In this document: one piece after another, positions 18,975 to 31,500 of the stretch
How positions within the stretch are numbered: the stretch's first letter is position 1
Layout of the letters: every line of letters starts with the position of its first letter
Origin: Peronospora farinosa
Lineage: Eukaryota > Oomycota > Peronosporomycetes > Peronosporales > Peronosporaceae
Length of the DNA stretch: 64,000 nt
Reading direction: 5' to 3'
Assembly: GCA_947646735.1 (NCBI GenBank)
Contig: CANTFK010000616.1
Span: 1 to 64,000 of the forward strand
Made by a program: the position numbers and the translations under genes
The notes under the pieces: generated by a model
Seen by the model: only the letters and a program-made list of their open reading frames with translations
What the model was told of the DNA's origin: nothing
The model's database searches: none

Positions 18975-21900
18975 ATGCATGGAAACGGGGACAAGATTGC
19001 GCAATTATTGGACAAGGTGTTTGTCATTTTGCTTGCAACGAAAGAGGTTCATAGACTGACTCAGCCTCTCTCTTTTTATGTAGACGACGGACTTTGACAA
19101 GGATGAGCGTTACATGGCGACGTCCGATCTGTGCGTCGAGCTTAATAAGGACGTCGACCTTGGGACGTATTTCGAGCCAAAGTACGTCTAGAAGGAGCTT
19201 GTAAATCTTGTGTTTTAAACAAAAGAATTCTTAGTCGTGTGTCGATTGTGCTGTAGAGTGTGTGCGGCTGTACTGAAACAACTGGACGACAAATCAAACG
19301 ACGTACAATCCATTGCCGTCAAGTGTCTCGGCATCCTTGTCACTAAAGTGAAAGTGACACAAGTAGCAGATATCTGTGCCAAACTTTGTGACCTCATTTT
19401 GAATGGAAAGTCAGAACTTCGGGATATTTACTCGATCGGACTCAAGACGATCGTAGCAGACGTGTCACAAACAACGGGGGCGTCCATTGCTACGGGCATT
19501 TGTACGCGGCTATTGACGGGTCTGAGCAAGGAAAAAGATGCAGCTGTGAAATCGGAGACGCTCGATATTCTTACGGATCTATTGCGTCGCTTTGGCTACG
19601 ACGTCGCCACGGAACACGCGGCAATCATGGAGCTGCTGATGGTGCAGCTCACAGACGACTCCCCGCTTGTACGAAAGCGTGCTACGTCATGTGTAGGATC
19701 GCTGGGTGTTATGGCATCCAATGTGCTAGTAAGTCGCTTAGTAGGGCACCTGATTAAGGGCATTCAGGGATCGACGGACCCGGCAAACTTGCGCACGCTA
19801 ATTCAGACTATTGGGATGCTCTCACGCACGGCAGGGCATCGTCTTGGACAGCACTTGGATGCGGTAATCCGCATCTTGGCACAGTACTGTGGAGATCCTG
19901 AAGATGAAGCGCTACAGAACGAAGATTCAGACGAGCTCCGTGGAAACTGTTTCCAGGCTTTTGAGGCGTTCATAATTCGATGCCACGATGAGATCACGCC
20001 TCACGTGGAGACTATTCTAAAGCTTGTAATGCAGTTTATTCCGTATGACCCCAACTACAATTACGTTGACTCTGCTGACGAAGATGAAGATATGGACGAG
20101 GATGTGGAGGAATACAGCGACGAGGACGGCGACTACAGTGACGACGACGACACTAGCTGGAAAGTTCGTCGTGCTAGCCTTCGCGTTCTAAGTGCAATTA
20201 TCACGACAAGACCAGAGCTTTTGGAGCAGCTGTACATTCTGTGTGCCCAGCGTTTAGTCTCGCGCTTTAAAGAGCGAGAAGAGAACGTACGGATCGACGT
20301 ATTTGGAGTTTTTGCAGACCTTCTTCGTGCTACTTACAAAACACTTCCGAGTCCGAAAGGAACAACGTCCTTTCACCACCCGCCCACGTCCAACGCGTGC
20401 ATTATCCAGTTGGAGCAGCGTTTGGACGCTATCGTTGTTGGAGCCAATAAGCAATTTGGAACGAAGGCTTCCGTTGCGTCGCGCTGTGCGGTGGTTGCGA
20501 TGCTGAGTGAGCTGGCGATGGTAGAGCGTGGAAAGCTGGGAGACTACATTGGTCGTTTGATGCCGAATATTCTCAATGCAGTGGAGGACAAACACTCGGA
20601 CTTGAAGCTAGAAGCACTTTTGTTTCTCCGGCTGCTTGTGGATACCCACAAAGTGGAGCCATTCCGACCGCACATTGATTCTGTCGTTAAAGTTGCAATG
20701 CAGTGTGCGAAGGGAGATTGGTACAAAACAGTGGCGAAAGCGCTTGGACTGATTGAATCTCTTGTCCGTATTATCCACTCGGACGGCGAAGACTTGACAT
20801 ATAAACCGTACGCTGTACCTTTCTTCGATGCGGTGCTGCCTAGCTTGAAAGTTCATGACATCGACCAAGAAATTAAGGAAGCTGCAATTAGCAGTATCGG
20901 AAAAATTGTTGCTACCCTGGGTGCGTGCAATGTTTATCATCGATAGACAAGTGCTGTTGATTTTGTGCGGAACTAACGAGGTGTTTTTATTTGACAGGTG
21001 ATGAGCTCGGTCCACGAGTGGATGCAATCTATCCTTTGTTAATGGAGCGTTTAAACAACGAAATTACGCGCATCCAAAGCATAAAGGCTATCGGAGTCAT
21101 AGCTCGCTCGAAGCTCAACTTGGATATGTCTTCCCTTCTCGTGGAGTGCACTCAGACTTTAGCCCAGCTCCTTCGTCAGCAGTCCCGCACATTGAAACAA
21201 GCGACATTGGCTACTCTTAACGACCTGGTTGTTCACAAGGGGGCCAAACTGCCAGAAACGCTTCATTATGAGATAGTGCTGGAAAGCTCACTTCTTCTTG
21301 CGGACGTGGATCTCCAGCTGTGCCGTATGAGCATCACATTGATATCAAACTCTCTTTGCGTGTGCCCGCATGTGGCATTGACGGACGCTTTGCTCCAGAA
21401 CGCTCAAGTAAAGGCACTGAAACTCTGCCATAGCTCTATGCTCCAGGGCGTCACTTTGGATGCCCTGGAGGACCTTTTTGCGCAGTTGACACAACTGGAC
21501 TCACCAGGTAGCAGCTTTATGGAACTGTTCAAGGCGCTGATGGCTACATCTTCTGAAGAATCAAAGCACTCCATGCTGAATATCGCGAGATGTGTCGCTT
21601 GCACATGTGTGGCTACGACGGAGCAAAATCGCAAGGTGGCTTTTGCAAAGTTTGTTGGTGACATTACACAAAGAGAATCTGAAAAGAACAATGTGTTGGC
21701 ACTTTATTGTCTGGGAGAGTTCGGCCGCAAGATTAAACTTACTGGCTATACGGATGTGAAAGAGATCATTCTGAAGTCCTTTAACGATGCCGGTGAAGAA
21801 GTAAAGGCAGCAGCTGCGTACTCGCTTGGTAGTATCTGCGTTGGCAACATGGAAGAGTACCTGGACACTATAATGGTAAAGTTAGAGCTTGGCGAGAACT

Positions 21901-22862
21901 CTTACCTGCTGCTAACGTCATTGCGCGAAATCATTTCGGATCATGCAGCAAAACCCCACCATGGTTTTGCGATGTATGTGGACCGTGTGCTTCTCGTACT
22001 ACAGAAAATGAGTGCTCGTCAGGAAGAAGGGGTGCGAAACATGGTTGGCGAATGCATGGGAAAGCTTGCTGTGACGGACAGTGCAAAACTTATGCCAATT
22101 GTGACGGAACTGTGCGGATCTTCAGACGTATGGTCACGTTGGACCGCCGTGACGAGTCTTAAGTATGCGATGACGACAACTGCCCCGAAACCAGCAGTTG
22201 ATGCAATCTTTGCTCACATTGACCCCTTCTTGGCTGCACTTGAAGATGAAGACTTGCACGTGCGTCGCGCCGCACTGCTGGTCCTCAATACGGCTGCTCA
22301 CCACCATGCTCACTACCTGGTGCCATACGTTCGCGAGCGGATATTCCACGTGCTCCTGAAAACGACTGAAATCAAGCTAGAGCGTGTGGTGGACCTTGGT
22401 CCGTTCAAGCACAAAGTGGATGATGGCCTTCCTCTTCGAAAAGCTGCATATTCGTGCGTGGACACTCTAATCCAGGTGTTACCTCAGCAGCTCGACATCA
22501 CCCTGTTCTTCGACCAACTCAAGCGAGGTCTTGGAGACCAGGACGACATCCAGATGCTCAGTCACCAGATCTTGATTAAGATCTGCTACGTTCAGCCTGG
22601 TAGTATTGTTGGCGCCCTGGATGCATTGGTGGAACCGTTAGAGAAAACAATCAACAAAAAGGTAAAAGAAGATCAGGTTGGACCCGAGGTCGAGCGTGTC
22701 AAAGATCTCATTCGTAGCGCATTGCGTGCGCTCGATGCGATCAGCGCTGTTCGTGACGCTGACTCCCATCCAAAGCTGAATACCGTGATGGAAAATGCGA
22801 AGAAGAACAAGATGCTTGGCACGCTACTGGAGACCATTCGAAATGAGCGCACGGGTAACTGA
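18975..22862 (+). CDS. CAND1: CAND1, cullin-associated NEDD8-dissociated protein
   Basis: A HEAT-repeat protein that binds unneddylated cullin-RBX1 and exchanges substrate receptors of SCF ubiquitin ligases. Four exons fit: 18975-19016, 19084-19181, 19257-20920 and 20998-22862, all GT-AG with consistent phase. They give 1222 residues, against about 1230 in animals. The N-terminus MHGNGDKIAQLLDK followed by RYMATSDL, the NDVQSIAVKCLG repeat, YDPNYNY followed by a long Asp/Glu run and SWKVRRA, and GPFKHKVDDGL near the C-terminus are family signatures. The intron positions were chosen by this continuity. It is cytosolic/nuclear and ends convergently about 1 kb from the ABCF2 gene. Confidence 0.95.
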
Positions 22863-23887
22863 GCCGATCCAGCAAACGCGATAGGACCAGAGCGTGTCAA
22901 ATCGAATAGGGGTGGTGATTTTCCTCCAGCTCAGGTTGGCAGCCATACGAGTATTTGATTGAAACGCGTTCATGCATGAGAATTTACAGCTCACCATTTG
23001 GCCCGCGCTTCGACGAGGATGCATTCCGTCGGTGTGTACGTCCTGATGCTCCCTTCGCTTGCTTTCGCTCGTCGGACTTACAGCTTTTTTTGCTTGATCT
23101 TTGCTGCTATCGTTTGAATATGCTTTGCCATTCCACTCGTTACCCTCTGACATCGCGCTGCTCGTCAAGAACTTCATAATGTCGTTAATGAAGATCCCCA
23201 ACGAGCAATTTTGGTCGAGAATTTTGCAGATAAATACCTGGATGCGGCTATTCTACAGTAACTGGAACAAGAATCGATAACATTACCACGGCAGACATGT
23301 AAGTGGGTGGATACTGACATGGAAATCGCCATCGAATGATCGTCTCACCTTATTCTATCGTGATGCAACGTCAAGAAGTGGCTCATCATGAATATACTAA
23401 TCTATATGCAGTCCAAAGCCTTTTTGCCTTCTTCTCGTCCCTATGACATCGTTACATGTACTTGCTCCATCTCGTGAAATATCTTGTTGACAGTCAGACA
23501 GATCGCTGGCAACTCTAAGAGTGAGCCCTTCGCCGATATTTGCGCTTTTGTTGTATCTGATAAACTCACATGTGTGCAGCACCTGCTCGTCGTCTTCCAA
23601 TTGCCAGGCTATCGTCTTCTTTTGCACGGACACACTTCAGACATAACATATTAGCTAGAATCTGGCACGACAGCAACACCGCATCAACGTCAGAGGCGAA
23701 ACAGTGATTCACGAAGACAACAACCCACGTAATGATGAAGTTTCTTCGAAAGAATTGTAAGATTTTCCAATTTGGATTAGCAGTCGGCAAGAGGTCAAAT
23801 ATGAACAGGTAGTGTGCCGTAAGCGGTACTCGCCACAGCAGTTCTACGTGTAGCAAGCATCTATGGACGATCAGCTTGTCAAAACAC
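22863..23887. other. 1-kb convergent intergenic region with possible minus-strand exon fragments
   Basis: No complete gene is supported. On the minus strand two stretches look mildly exon-like: about 23201-23090 (IFINDIMKFLTSSAMSEGNE, ending at a GTAAGT donor) and 23633-23397 (TIAWQLEDDEQVLHTCEF). I could not join them into a convincing protein and do not recognise them. They may be a small spliced gene, a decayed gene or chance. Confidence 0.35.
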
Positions 23888-25729
23888 CTACTCTTCGGCA
23901 GGTACGACAGGCTTGTCCGCCAGCTTGAGCTGCTTACGCACACGCATCTTGAAGTCCGAAATCTCGCCCTGGTACACCTTAATAGATTGGTTCTCCACAA
24001 GCCAAATCTCTTTGGCGACCTGCGAAATCAATCGCATGTCGTGACTTACCAGCAGCATGCCACCCTCAAAGTTGTTAATGGCACGCGCCAATGCATCGAT
24101 CGATTCCATATCCAAGTGATTCGTAGGCTCATCCAACAGCAACATGTGTGCGTTTTGTTGAGCCATGTACGCAAATACGACGCGACTCTTCTGCCCATCA
24201 GACAGCTGGCCCATGACCTGTGTCTGCACGTCACCTGTGATACCGTAACGTCCCAGGTAGCTGCGCACCTCCTCGACGGACTTTGTCTGGAAAAGTGAGC
24301 GGAAGTACTCAAGTGGTGCCTTCGTCAGATCCAATACATCAACGAAGTGCTGGCTGAAACGCGCAATACGCAGCTTACTGTGTGGCCGAACACTGCCTGC
24401 AACAGGCACTAGGTCTCCCGTGATCAACTTCAGCAGTGTGGTCTTACCCGTACCATTGGCGCCGACGAGAGCGACACGCGAGTCCAAGTCCAAGCCCATC
24501 TCCACGCCAGAGTAAAGCAGAGGAGAGTTCGGGTAGCCAAATGAAACGTTTTGAAACATTAGCACCGGAGGCGGCAGCGCCTCGGGGTTGGGAAACTTGA
24601 AGTCGCCGATTGATTCCTGTTCGACCTTCTCCGTCAGACCGTCACGCACCATCTTCGCAAGTGTCTTCTCTTTACTCTGAGCCTGACGAGCAAGTTTCGC
24701 GGAACCGTGACCGAACTTGGCAATGTACTCCTTCATGTGCTTGATCTGATCCTGCTCCCAGTTGTAACGCTTCATCTGGTTCTCCTCCTTTTCTGACTTC
24801 GTACGCACGTACGTGTCGTAGTTACCGGCGTAGTACTCGAGCTTCTTATTAGTGAGGTCAATAATATTCGTACAGACCTCATTCATGAATTCCTGTGAGT
24901 GCGAGATCATGAGCAATATCTTTTTCCACTTGGCCAAATAGTCCTCAAGCCAGACAACGGCTTCCATGTCCAAATGGTTAGTAGGTTCATCTAACAGTAG
25001 CAACGTTGGCTGAATGAATAGAGCACGAGCGAGAGCGATACGCATACGCCATCCACCAGAAAACTCCTTTGTCTTTTTTTCCATCATGGCGTCTGAAAAC
25101 GTCAAACCCGACAGAATCTGCCGGGCACGGACTTCGGCCGTTGCAGCGTCCATATCATCAAGACGTTCGTACAAGTCTGTCAGACGGTCCGAGATAGCTT
25201 CACTGTCCTCTTCACTGATCGATTCATCAGTCATCTGTTCCGAGAGCTCGTCAGCCTCATTCTGGAGTTTGTTACGCTCTTCGTCCACAGATAAGACCGC
25301 TTCAAGTGCCGTCATGTCACTAGCTTCAATTTCATGCTTGAGATGGTAAATGTCAATACTTTCCGGGATAGGAATGCCCCGTGCACCCAACACATTCATA
25401 AATGTGGATTTACCCGAACCATTACGACCAATGAGACCATAGCGACGGCCATAGTTGAGTGAAATATCACAATCTTCCATAAGAACCTTTCCAAAGTATG
25501 TAATACTAAAGTTAAGTACATTAATGTCCTTAAAGTTCTTGTGAACCGAGCGCACATTGTGTGAACAAGTAGCAATGATACCTGCTTCAGCAAGACGATC
25601 AGCCTGCGACATGTTCTCAAGTGCCTCAGCCTTTTCAACTGCTTTTTTCTCCTCTGTTGCTTTCTTGCGTGACTCTTTCTTTCCCTTACGTTCCTTTTTC
25701 ACACGTAATTCTTTCTTCTCACGGGCCAT
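23888..25729 (-). CDS. ABCF2: ABC-F family ATPase, ABCF2/Arb1-like
   Basis: A soluble twin-ABC protein without membrane segments. ABC-F members act at ribosomes; yeast Arb1 helps ribosome biogenesis. The 613-residue protein starts MAREKKELRVKKERKGKK, a basic Lys-rich N-terminus. It has Walker A GRNGSGKS and GANGTGKT, signatures SGGWR and LSDGQK, and LLLDEPTNHLDM twice. The linker between domains is charged and helical (about residues 315-370). The variant second signature LSDGQ is typical of ABCF2. The frame runs 25 codons further upstream, but the Met of MAREKK is the family start. No intron is seen. Confidence 0.93.
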   Translation of the reverse strand: MAREKKELRVKKERKGKKESRKKATEEKKAVEKAEALENMSQADRLAEAGIIATCSHNVRSVHKNFKDINVLNFSITYFGKVLMEDCDISLNYGRRYGLIGRNGSGKSTFMNVLGARGIPIPESIDIYHLKHEIEASDMTALEAVLSVDEERNKLQNEADELSEQMTDESISEEDSEAISDRLTDLYERLDDMDAATAEVRARQILSGLTFSDAMMEKKTKEFSGGWRMRIALARALFIQPTLLLLDEPTNHLDMEAVVWLEDYLAKWKKILLMISHSQEFMNEVCTNIIDLTNKKLEYYAGNYDTYVRTKSEKEENQMKRYNWEQDQIKHMKEYIAKFGHGSAKLARQAQSKEKTLAKMVRDGLTEKVEQESIGDFKFPNPEALPPPVLMFQNVSFGYPNSPLLYSGVEMGLDLDSRVALVGANGTGKTTLLKLITGDLVPVAGSVRPHSKLRIARFSQHFVDVLDLTKAPLEYFRSLFQTKSVEEVRSYLGRYGITGDVQTQVMGQLSDGQKSRVVFAYMAQQNAHMLLLDEPTNHLDMESIDALARAINNFEGGMLLVSHDMRLISQVAKEIWLVENQSIKVYQGEISDFKMRVRKQLKLADKPVVPAEE

Positions 25730-26101
25730 GGCTGCTCTGTTGCTGCTACTTAAGATCTCTGTTTGGTTTGGTCGCAAAACCAAAGTGAGCCAAGCAAAAT
25801 GCATGGCGTAGGATAAAACCTCGTAGTATTAGAACCTCATCTAACTGTGAAACATGATAATTCAGGAGCAACGTTGTGGTATACAGCCTACTAGTCTGTT
25901 TGCTTTGTAAAATATATATCCTCTCGAACTCATTCGTATCTCTTCTAACCTAATTTTGAAAAACGATTGGCTATCTAAGCTTTACCAATCGTAAACTGTA
26001 GCCATCTTTCAGATTTCGCTTTCGCGTCGGCAGTAACGCTTGTACTGTAGTACATTGTATTCTCTGGAGGACCTCTGTTTTTTATTGTCCAGTGGGCATA
26101 A
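25730..26101. other. Intergenic region between two minus-strand genes
   Basis: The 372 bp hold the ABCF2 promoter and the CHMP5 3' UTR. The centre is AT-rich with a TATATAT word near 25912. No gene was recognised. Confidence 0.45.
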
Positions 26102-27132
26102 CTATGTCGAATAGGATGCCACAGGCAGGCCAAACTCGTCGGTGGCGCGTGTTGTTCTTCCAGAGTCTAATATGCCAGAGGGCGCGGCAGGCAGTCCATG
26201 TTGCTGTGCTGGTGCCGCCAGGTACGACGGCGCCTGTTCTGCTTTCTCACCGACTGCCTCCTCCTCGGCCCATTCTTCCTCCAGACCTTCCAGCTCTGCT
26301 TCCAACTCGTCTTCGTCGATTTCATCTCCGATGCTGGGAGGAAAGAAGGGCAATCATCAGACAGAGTAAGGTCCCACTTCGTAGCATCACCGGTGTGTTG
26401 TTTTAGGCTTTGCATGTACGTACCCATAGGAGCGACCCATGAGCTCTTGGATCTCGTTCATATCCTCCATCAGGTCAGCCATATCATCTTGTGCATCCTG
26501 CACCATACAAGGACACAACGAGTCTGTTTGTCGATATTTGACAGCATAATCTCTTCTCTCCCTCTTTTGTGAAAACCCACCTCCAGCTCCGACATGTTAA
26601 TTTTCTTGGTCTCCACACCCAATTGCACAACTGCACTCTTCATGGCAGCAACTGTGGAAATTGTGTCCCTTGATGTATCAATTGCAAACGCCGCCTTACA
26701 TGTCAGAATGGGATCATCGTAGTGCCAATGCAAAAAAAGCGTCAGCGTCTTGGGCTTTTACATCACTTCAACTGCCTCACTGAACCTGTTCAATATTAAA
26801 AGACTGAGCTTGTAACTTGTCTCGTTGTGCCTCAAACATTTTCTTGCGCTTAAGCGTCTGTATAGCTCGTTGCTTGATTGCGTTACTAGCTGGACCTCGT
26901 GTTTTCTTCATTTGCTCGCGATATTTGCGTACGTCCTCGTCCAGTTTCTCAATCTATACCACCAAATAGTCAGTTGTCCACTACGTCTACCTTTGTAACG
27001 AGTAGTTGTAAGCCCATGTTTTCAACTTACTTTCTTGTCCAAGTCAGTCACTCGGGTATCAATTTTATCTCCTACATCAGAAACATTCACAGGCGGCACC
27101 TCGGGCTTCTTCTTGCCAAAAACGCGATTCAT
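26102..27132 (-). CDS. VPS60: ESCRT-III accessory subunit Vps60/CHMP5 (spliced)
   Basis: A Snf7-family protein that works with Vta1/LIP5 to stimulate Vps4 in membrane scission at endosomes. Five exons are inferred on the minus strand. The first (27132 to about 27031) begins MNRVFGKKKPEVPPVNVSD, the CHMP5 signature. The second carries KKTRGPASNAIKQRA, the third the TVAAMKSAVVQLGVETK helix, and the fourth DMNEIQELMGRSYG. The last (about 26335-26102) carries EIDEDELEAELEGLEEEW and the terminal DEFGLPVA. The basic N-terminal helical half and acidic C-terminal half are both present. Total length is about 225 residues. Vps4, its functional partner, is encoded about 18 kb away in the same window, but no linkage meaning is implied. 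Confidence 0.93.
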
Positions 27133-27460
27133 TTTATTAGTGGCTCCGTGATTTGCAAACAATTCCTCGAATGTACTACTACTTTATATAAGATTATATT
27201 TCAATCGAGTGCTATGAATACTACTTTGATTTGCAAGCAATAGTACTAGCAAATACTACCTATAGCTTGACTTATAAAAATATTAATATAGTCGTAGAAA
27301 TTACACTTGAAATACTCGAGGAGTCCAAATATGCATATACACATAGAATATTACATTACAAATCAAATATTTTCTGTAAGCACAGAAAGCAAGGATATTG
27401 CAATACAAAAAAACTAGCAAATCAAGAGCATCAACGGGACGTCGGAATACTAGCCAAGCG
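27133..27460. promoter_or_regulatory. Divergent promoter region, CHMP5/Arl2
   Basis: These 328 AT-rich bp separate the divergent start codons of CHMP5 (minus) and Arl2 (plus). No core motif was identified with confidence. Confidence 0.5.
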
Positions 27461-28359
27461 ATGGGACTGCTGAGTATTCTCAAGAAAGTCAAGGAAAAAG
27501 AGAAAGAAATCCGTGTTCTTATGCTGTTGGTTTTTTAACGCTGAATTTGTCGCTTTGTCAATGGAGAATATTCGAGTCAATACAATAGCTGAAGCTAATG
27601 TATTTTTCTGGTGTTTAATTTACTTCGATAGAGGCCTGGACAACGCCGGTAAGACGACAATCTTGAAGAAGTTTATGGGTCAAGACATTACAGAAATTTC
27701 TCCTACTTTGGGATTTGATATCCAGACTCTTGAGTACAAGGAGTGAGTGAGGCTTATGTACTGGCTGAACATATGGAAGACTCAACCATTGTGTGTTACT
27801 TGTTACCATCGCATTTAGCTTTAAGTTAAATGTATGGGACGTTGGTGGCCAGCAGACAATTCGATCATATTGGAGAAACTACTTTGAGCAGGTTTGGACA
27901 CTACGAAACGCCTGTGTTGATTGCAAATGGAAGTTCTCATAGTGTGTGACTCACAGACGGATGGCCTCGTGTGGGTGGTGGACAGCGCTGACCGGCGAAG
28001 ACTTGAGGATTGCAAGCGCGAACTTGCAAATTTGCTGACTCAAGAGGTGTGTTTGAATCTCCATCAAGTGTTTATCTGCATCTATTGTTTCTAAGACTGA
28101 CTGCATCACTCGGTACTCTTGGTCGTTTTTCGAGTAGAAACTAGCGGGTGCAACGCTACTGATCTTTGCCAACAAACAAGATTTACCAGGAGCTCTTCCT
28201 TCGGCAGAGATTGCAGACGCATTAGGTCTGCACTCAGCTCAGTTTTCTAGTCGACACTGGAGTATCATCTCTTGCAGTGCCGTTACTGGCGCTGGTCTCG
28301 TTGATGGCATTGACTGGCTTGTTGGTGATATTGCGAGTCGTATATTCCTTATGGAGTAG
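27461..28359 (+). CDS. ARL2: ADP-ribosylation factor-like GTPase Arl2
   Basis: A small GTPase regulating tubulin folding (cofactor D) and release of lipidated cargo. Five exons fit exactly in phase: 27461-27525, 27632-27742, 27819-27891, 27957-28046 and 28138-28359, giving 186 residues. Signatures are MGLLSILKK at the N-terminus (Gly2 as in Arl2, which is usually not myristoylated), [29 protein letters not shown] and SAVTG. The C-terminus [13 protein letters not shown] matches Arl2 rather than Arf or Arl3. The first intron splits the codon before the P-loop. Confidence 0.95.
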
Positions 28360-28523
28360 TGATTACTCGGTAATGTAAAAGCCAAGAACATTTTAGCACG
28401 AGTGAACCAATTGGTAGCGACATTCTTAAGCGAGTTATTGCAATACTACACCATAAAAAACTCAACAATTTCATATTTTCCCATTGTTTTATTTCCAACA
28501 ATTAGCTCAAAATCGTAACGTCA

Positions 28524-31500
28524 ATGGAGACCGTCGATCCATCGACAGCTCTGGCCATGACGACGAAAGCTTTAGCATTTGATATGAATTTACGTCTATG
28601 GCGTGTAGAAGTATCTCTTGCTGTACGAAAACTTTTGTCTCTTGGACGTACCTATGAAGTCCATTATTCACTACCTCGTGATCCCGTGGAAAGTCTAGAG
28701 CTCACTACAAATTTTGGTCTTTTTGTGACTGCAACAATGAACTCTCATGTATTTCAAGTGGAAAAGATCCAAGCACCTCAGTATTCAATGGCATTTGTGG
28801 ACAAAGTAGCAGGTCGTTCTTCAATTCATACCCCCATCTGCACCGTGGAAGCAGATGATTATTTGGTTGGTATCGGTACTGAGGATCTTCTTCTTTGTCC
28901 ACGAACACTCAAGCAACTTCATAAAGATGTGGCAACTCTTGGATCTCAAGTCACAATCAAACAGGAACATGAGAAATCATCCTGGAGGACCATTGTACTA
29001 CGTTTCGTGCGCTTAGGGGCGTCAATAAAGGCAGATCCAAGACAAGTACGTACTCCCGGACGGATCCTACGTCTTCTTGATGAAATGAGCATGCACCACG
29101 TGCATTTGGCGAAACGATACGATGAATTGATCAAACAGGACCGAATAGCAGTACAACGACTGCACTCGGCAAAGAAGTTGCTGATGTATGTGAAAGTAAT
29201 GACGGGTGATACAAAAAACACCTTGATGCAGGACAGAACGTTCCAATTTACAGACAAGTTCCGAAAATGGTATGCTGCGATCACCAATGAAGAGGCTCCC
29301 ACTGTAAATAAGCATATCGTCATGACCAATGAGCTCGAGCATCCGGCGGAGGATATGGCAATCGAAATCAATTCAGAGCAACCTGAACATGATTGCTACA
29401 CTGGCTACACTGGCTATACTGGCAACTCGATTGTCAAATCAATACTACGCCAGCAAAGCTCGTATTCATCCTCGTCTGGTCTATCGGCTGATGTCTCGAA
29501 AAGACGTGTTACATTTGCCACGGATTTAACAAATGGGCAGACCAGTACCGCTGAACGATTCGTGAAGTCTACACAAGTTCCAGCTCCGATGTCGGCTCCT
29601 CCGTCTCTCCCGAAACAATCGAATGAAGATAGCATGACTACGAAGATAAGGACATTTGGTGTGGAGGAAGGCCGATCGTATCTTATGGCTCTGATTGGCC
29701 CTAATGTCGACCTCGTGTCATCACTTCAAGAACTAACAACTGCTGTTCAAACTGTGCCCTCGCTAGTCATCAACAAGGAGCTCATATTGGCTCCAGGCCT
29801 TAAGGTGCGTTTGTAGTATGCTTTCTTTAGAAATGCAATGGAACTGACCGCTGCTTTTCTCAGCTTCGATGCGACATACAATCGAATAAACCGGGTCAAT
29901 ATAGTGCCCATGTTCGGCTAGGGCATTTGTCATTCAATTGCACTGCTACGTGCGAGAGGGATGCCACCACTGGTGCACTGATACGGCTAACACGAGCAAT
30001 TAGCGAACACCGAAGATTGTACGGTAATATGCTGTTGTATTTGAAAGCACAGTTTGGTTTCTGTACAAGCAGCGATTCCCGAAAAGTGAAGGACGCAGCC
30101 TTCAACTACCTTATCAAAAAGAGGATAGTGCGAGTACGTTTGCTTTTGTGTGCGGGTGGGCATTGGTCAATGACTCTAAGAAACTAATGTGCAACTGCTG
30201 TGCACAGCTTTTGGAAAGGCCAGGTGGAGAACCCGGCAACGTCATTTACGATGTTGTGGGTCTAATCCAAGAATTTCCACTCATATGTAGACGTGGTTCA
30301 TCCCTCCCCAGTACGAAAAGTGAAGTAGTTGATGCACTTATGATGTTCTTGATGGAACTAGTTGACCAGTATGAGGAGAGTCTGAAACGCGACCGCGTTG
30401 AACAGATTAAGAATGAAATCAAACCGAGAACAGATGAGAAAGAAGGTGCTGAGGCTCATGTAGAAAGCACATATGATTCCGATGAGATGGAAGACGTATG
30501 CGATCGCACTAAAAGCATTGACAGTGACAAGAGAGTCGCAGAGTTAAGATCGATGGGTATTTTGCGAAAGCGACGCTATGCACCGGATGTAGATGATGTC
30601 CATGAAGACGAGCGTGGGGCAACCCGTCCTCGCTTGTCGTATTCAACCCCGGACCGACAAGCACTTGTACGGCCTGATAAACGACCTGTGGAGCAAGGTG
30701 GTGACAATGTGGCTGCTGTGAACGTAACGAACCTGTTTGTTGAAGACCGAAGCGGATCAAATCGCAATCGTGATACACCGTCCCGCTCTGAGGATGAAGT
30801 TGCAAAGGCGAAGTCGGATGTGTATCAGGGGTTGCTAATGTTTCTTTTCCAGGATTGGAGTAAGGTTGGAAAAATCGTAAAGGATACCGTGTGGGATCTG
30901 AGCGTGGAGTCGGAAACAATTAAGATTACGTCCAGTTTTACGGTAGGCTTTTACGCTCGAGCTGGGTTGGTGTATCATTGTACCTTACATCTGTATGACA
31001 TGTGCAATGCGCGACATTCTTCTAGATTCACCGGACTGCTGCAAAGCAGAACAATGGGCTGATCCGCTGGGAGCTCACTGCGTCAGAGGGCGTGGTCAAG
31101 GCCTGTGGGGAAGGATCCTCTACTGAAATCGCGAAGGACAAGGCAGTTACAATTCTGGTTAACACGCTGGATGGGATGGTTCAGACGTGGAAGGCGTTGC
31201 TTTCTACGTATAACGAGCGGCTAGCTCGAACCCCAACAACATTGATGGCCGCGAACGAGACACAAGCTAAAAATCGCGACAAGGTAATAATTGATGATCA
31301 ATATTGCGAATACTGGCGCAAGGTTGATCGGCCAACCTAATTTCTTTCATTTTGCTACTGCATAATAGGTGTCAACATCGGAAAAGCTTGTGCCACCCAT
31401 GTTTATGTATTTTATCAAAGTTCGCAATACGCTAGCAATTTCAACGGCGTGTCTAAATGCGAAAGATGCGAAGCGTTCTGCCAACGAAAGATGGCGCGAC

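Noticed and set aside
28524..29210. XRCC4-like head and coiled coil at the N-terminus of the dsRBD-SPOC candidate
   Set aside because: A beta-rich part followed by a helix is visible, but no diagnostic motif could be found; the resemblance is too general.
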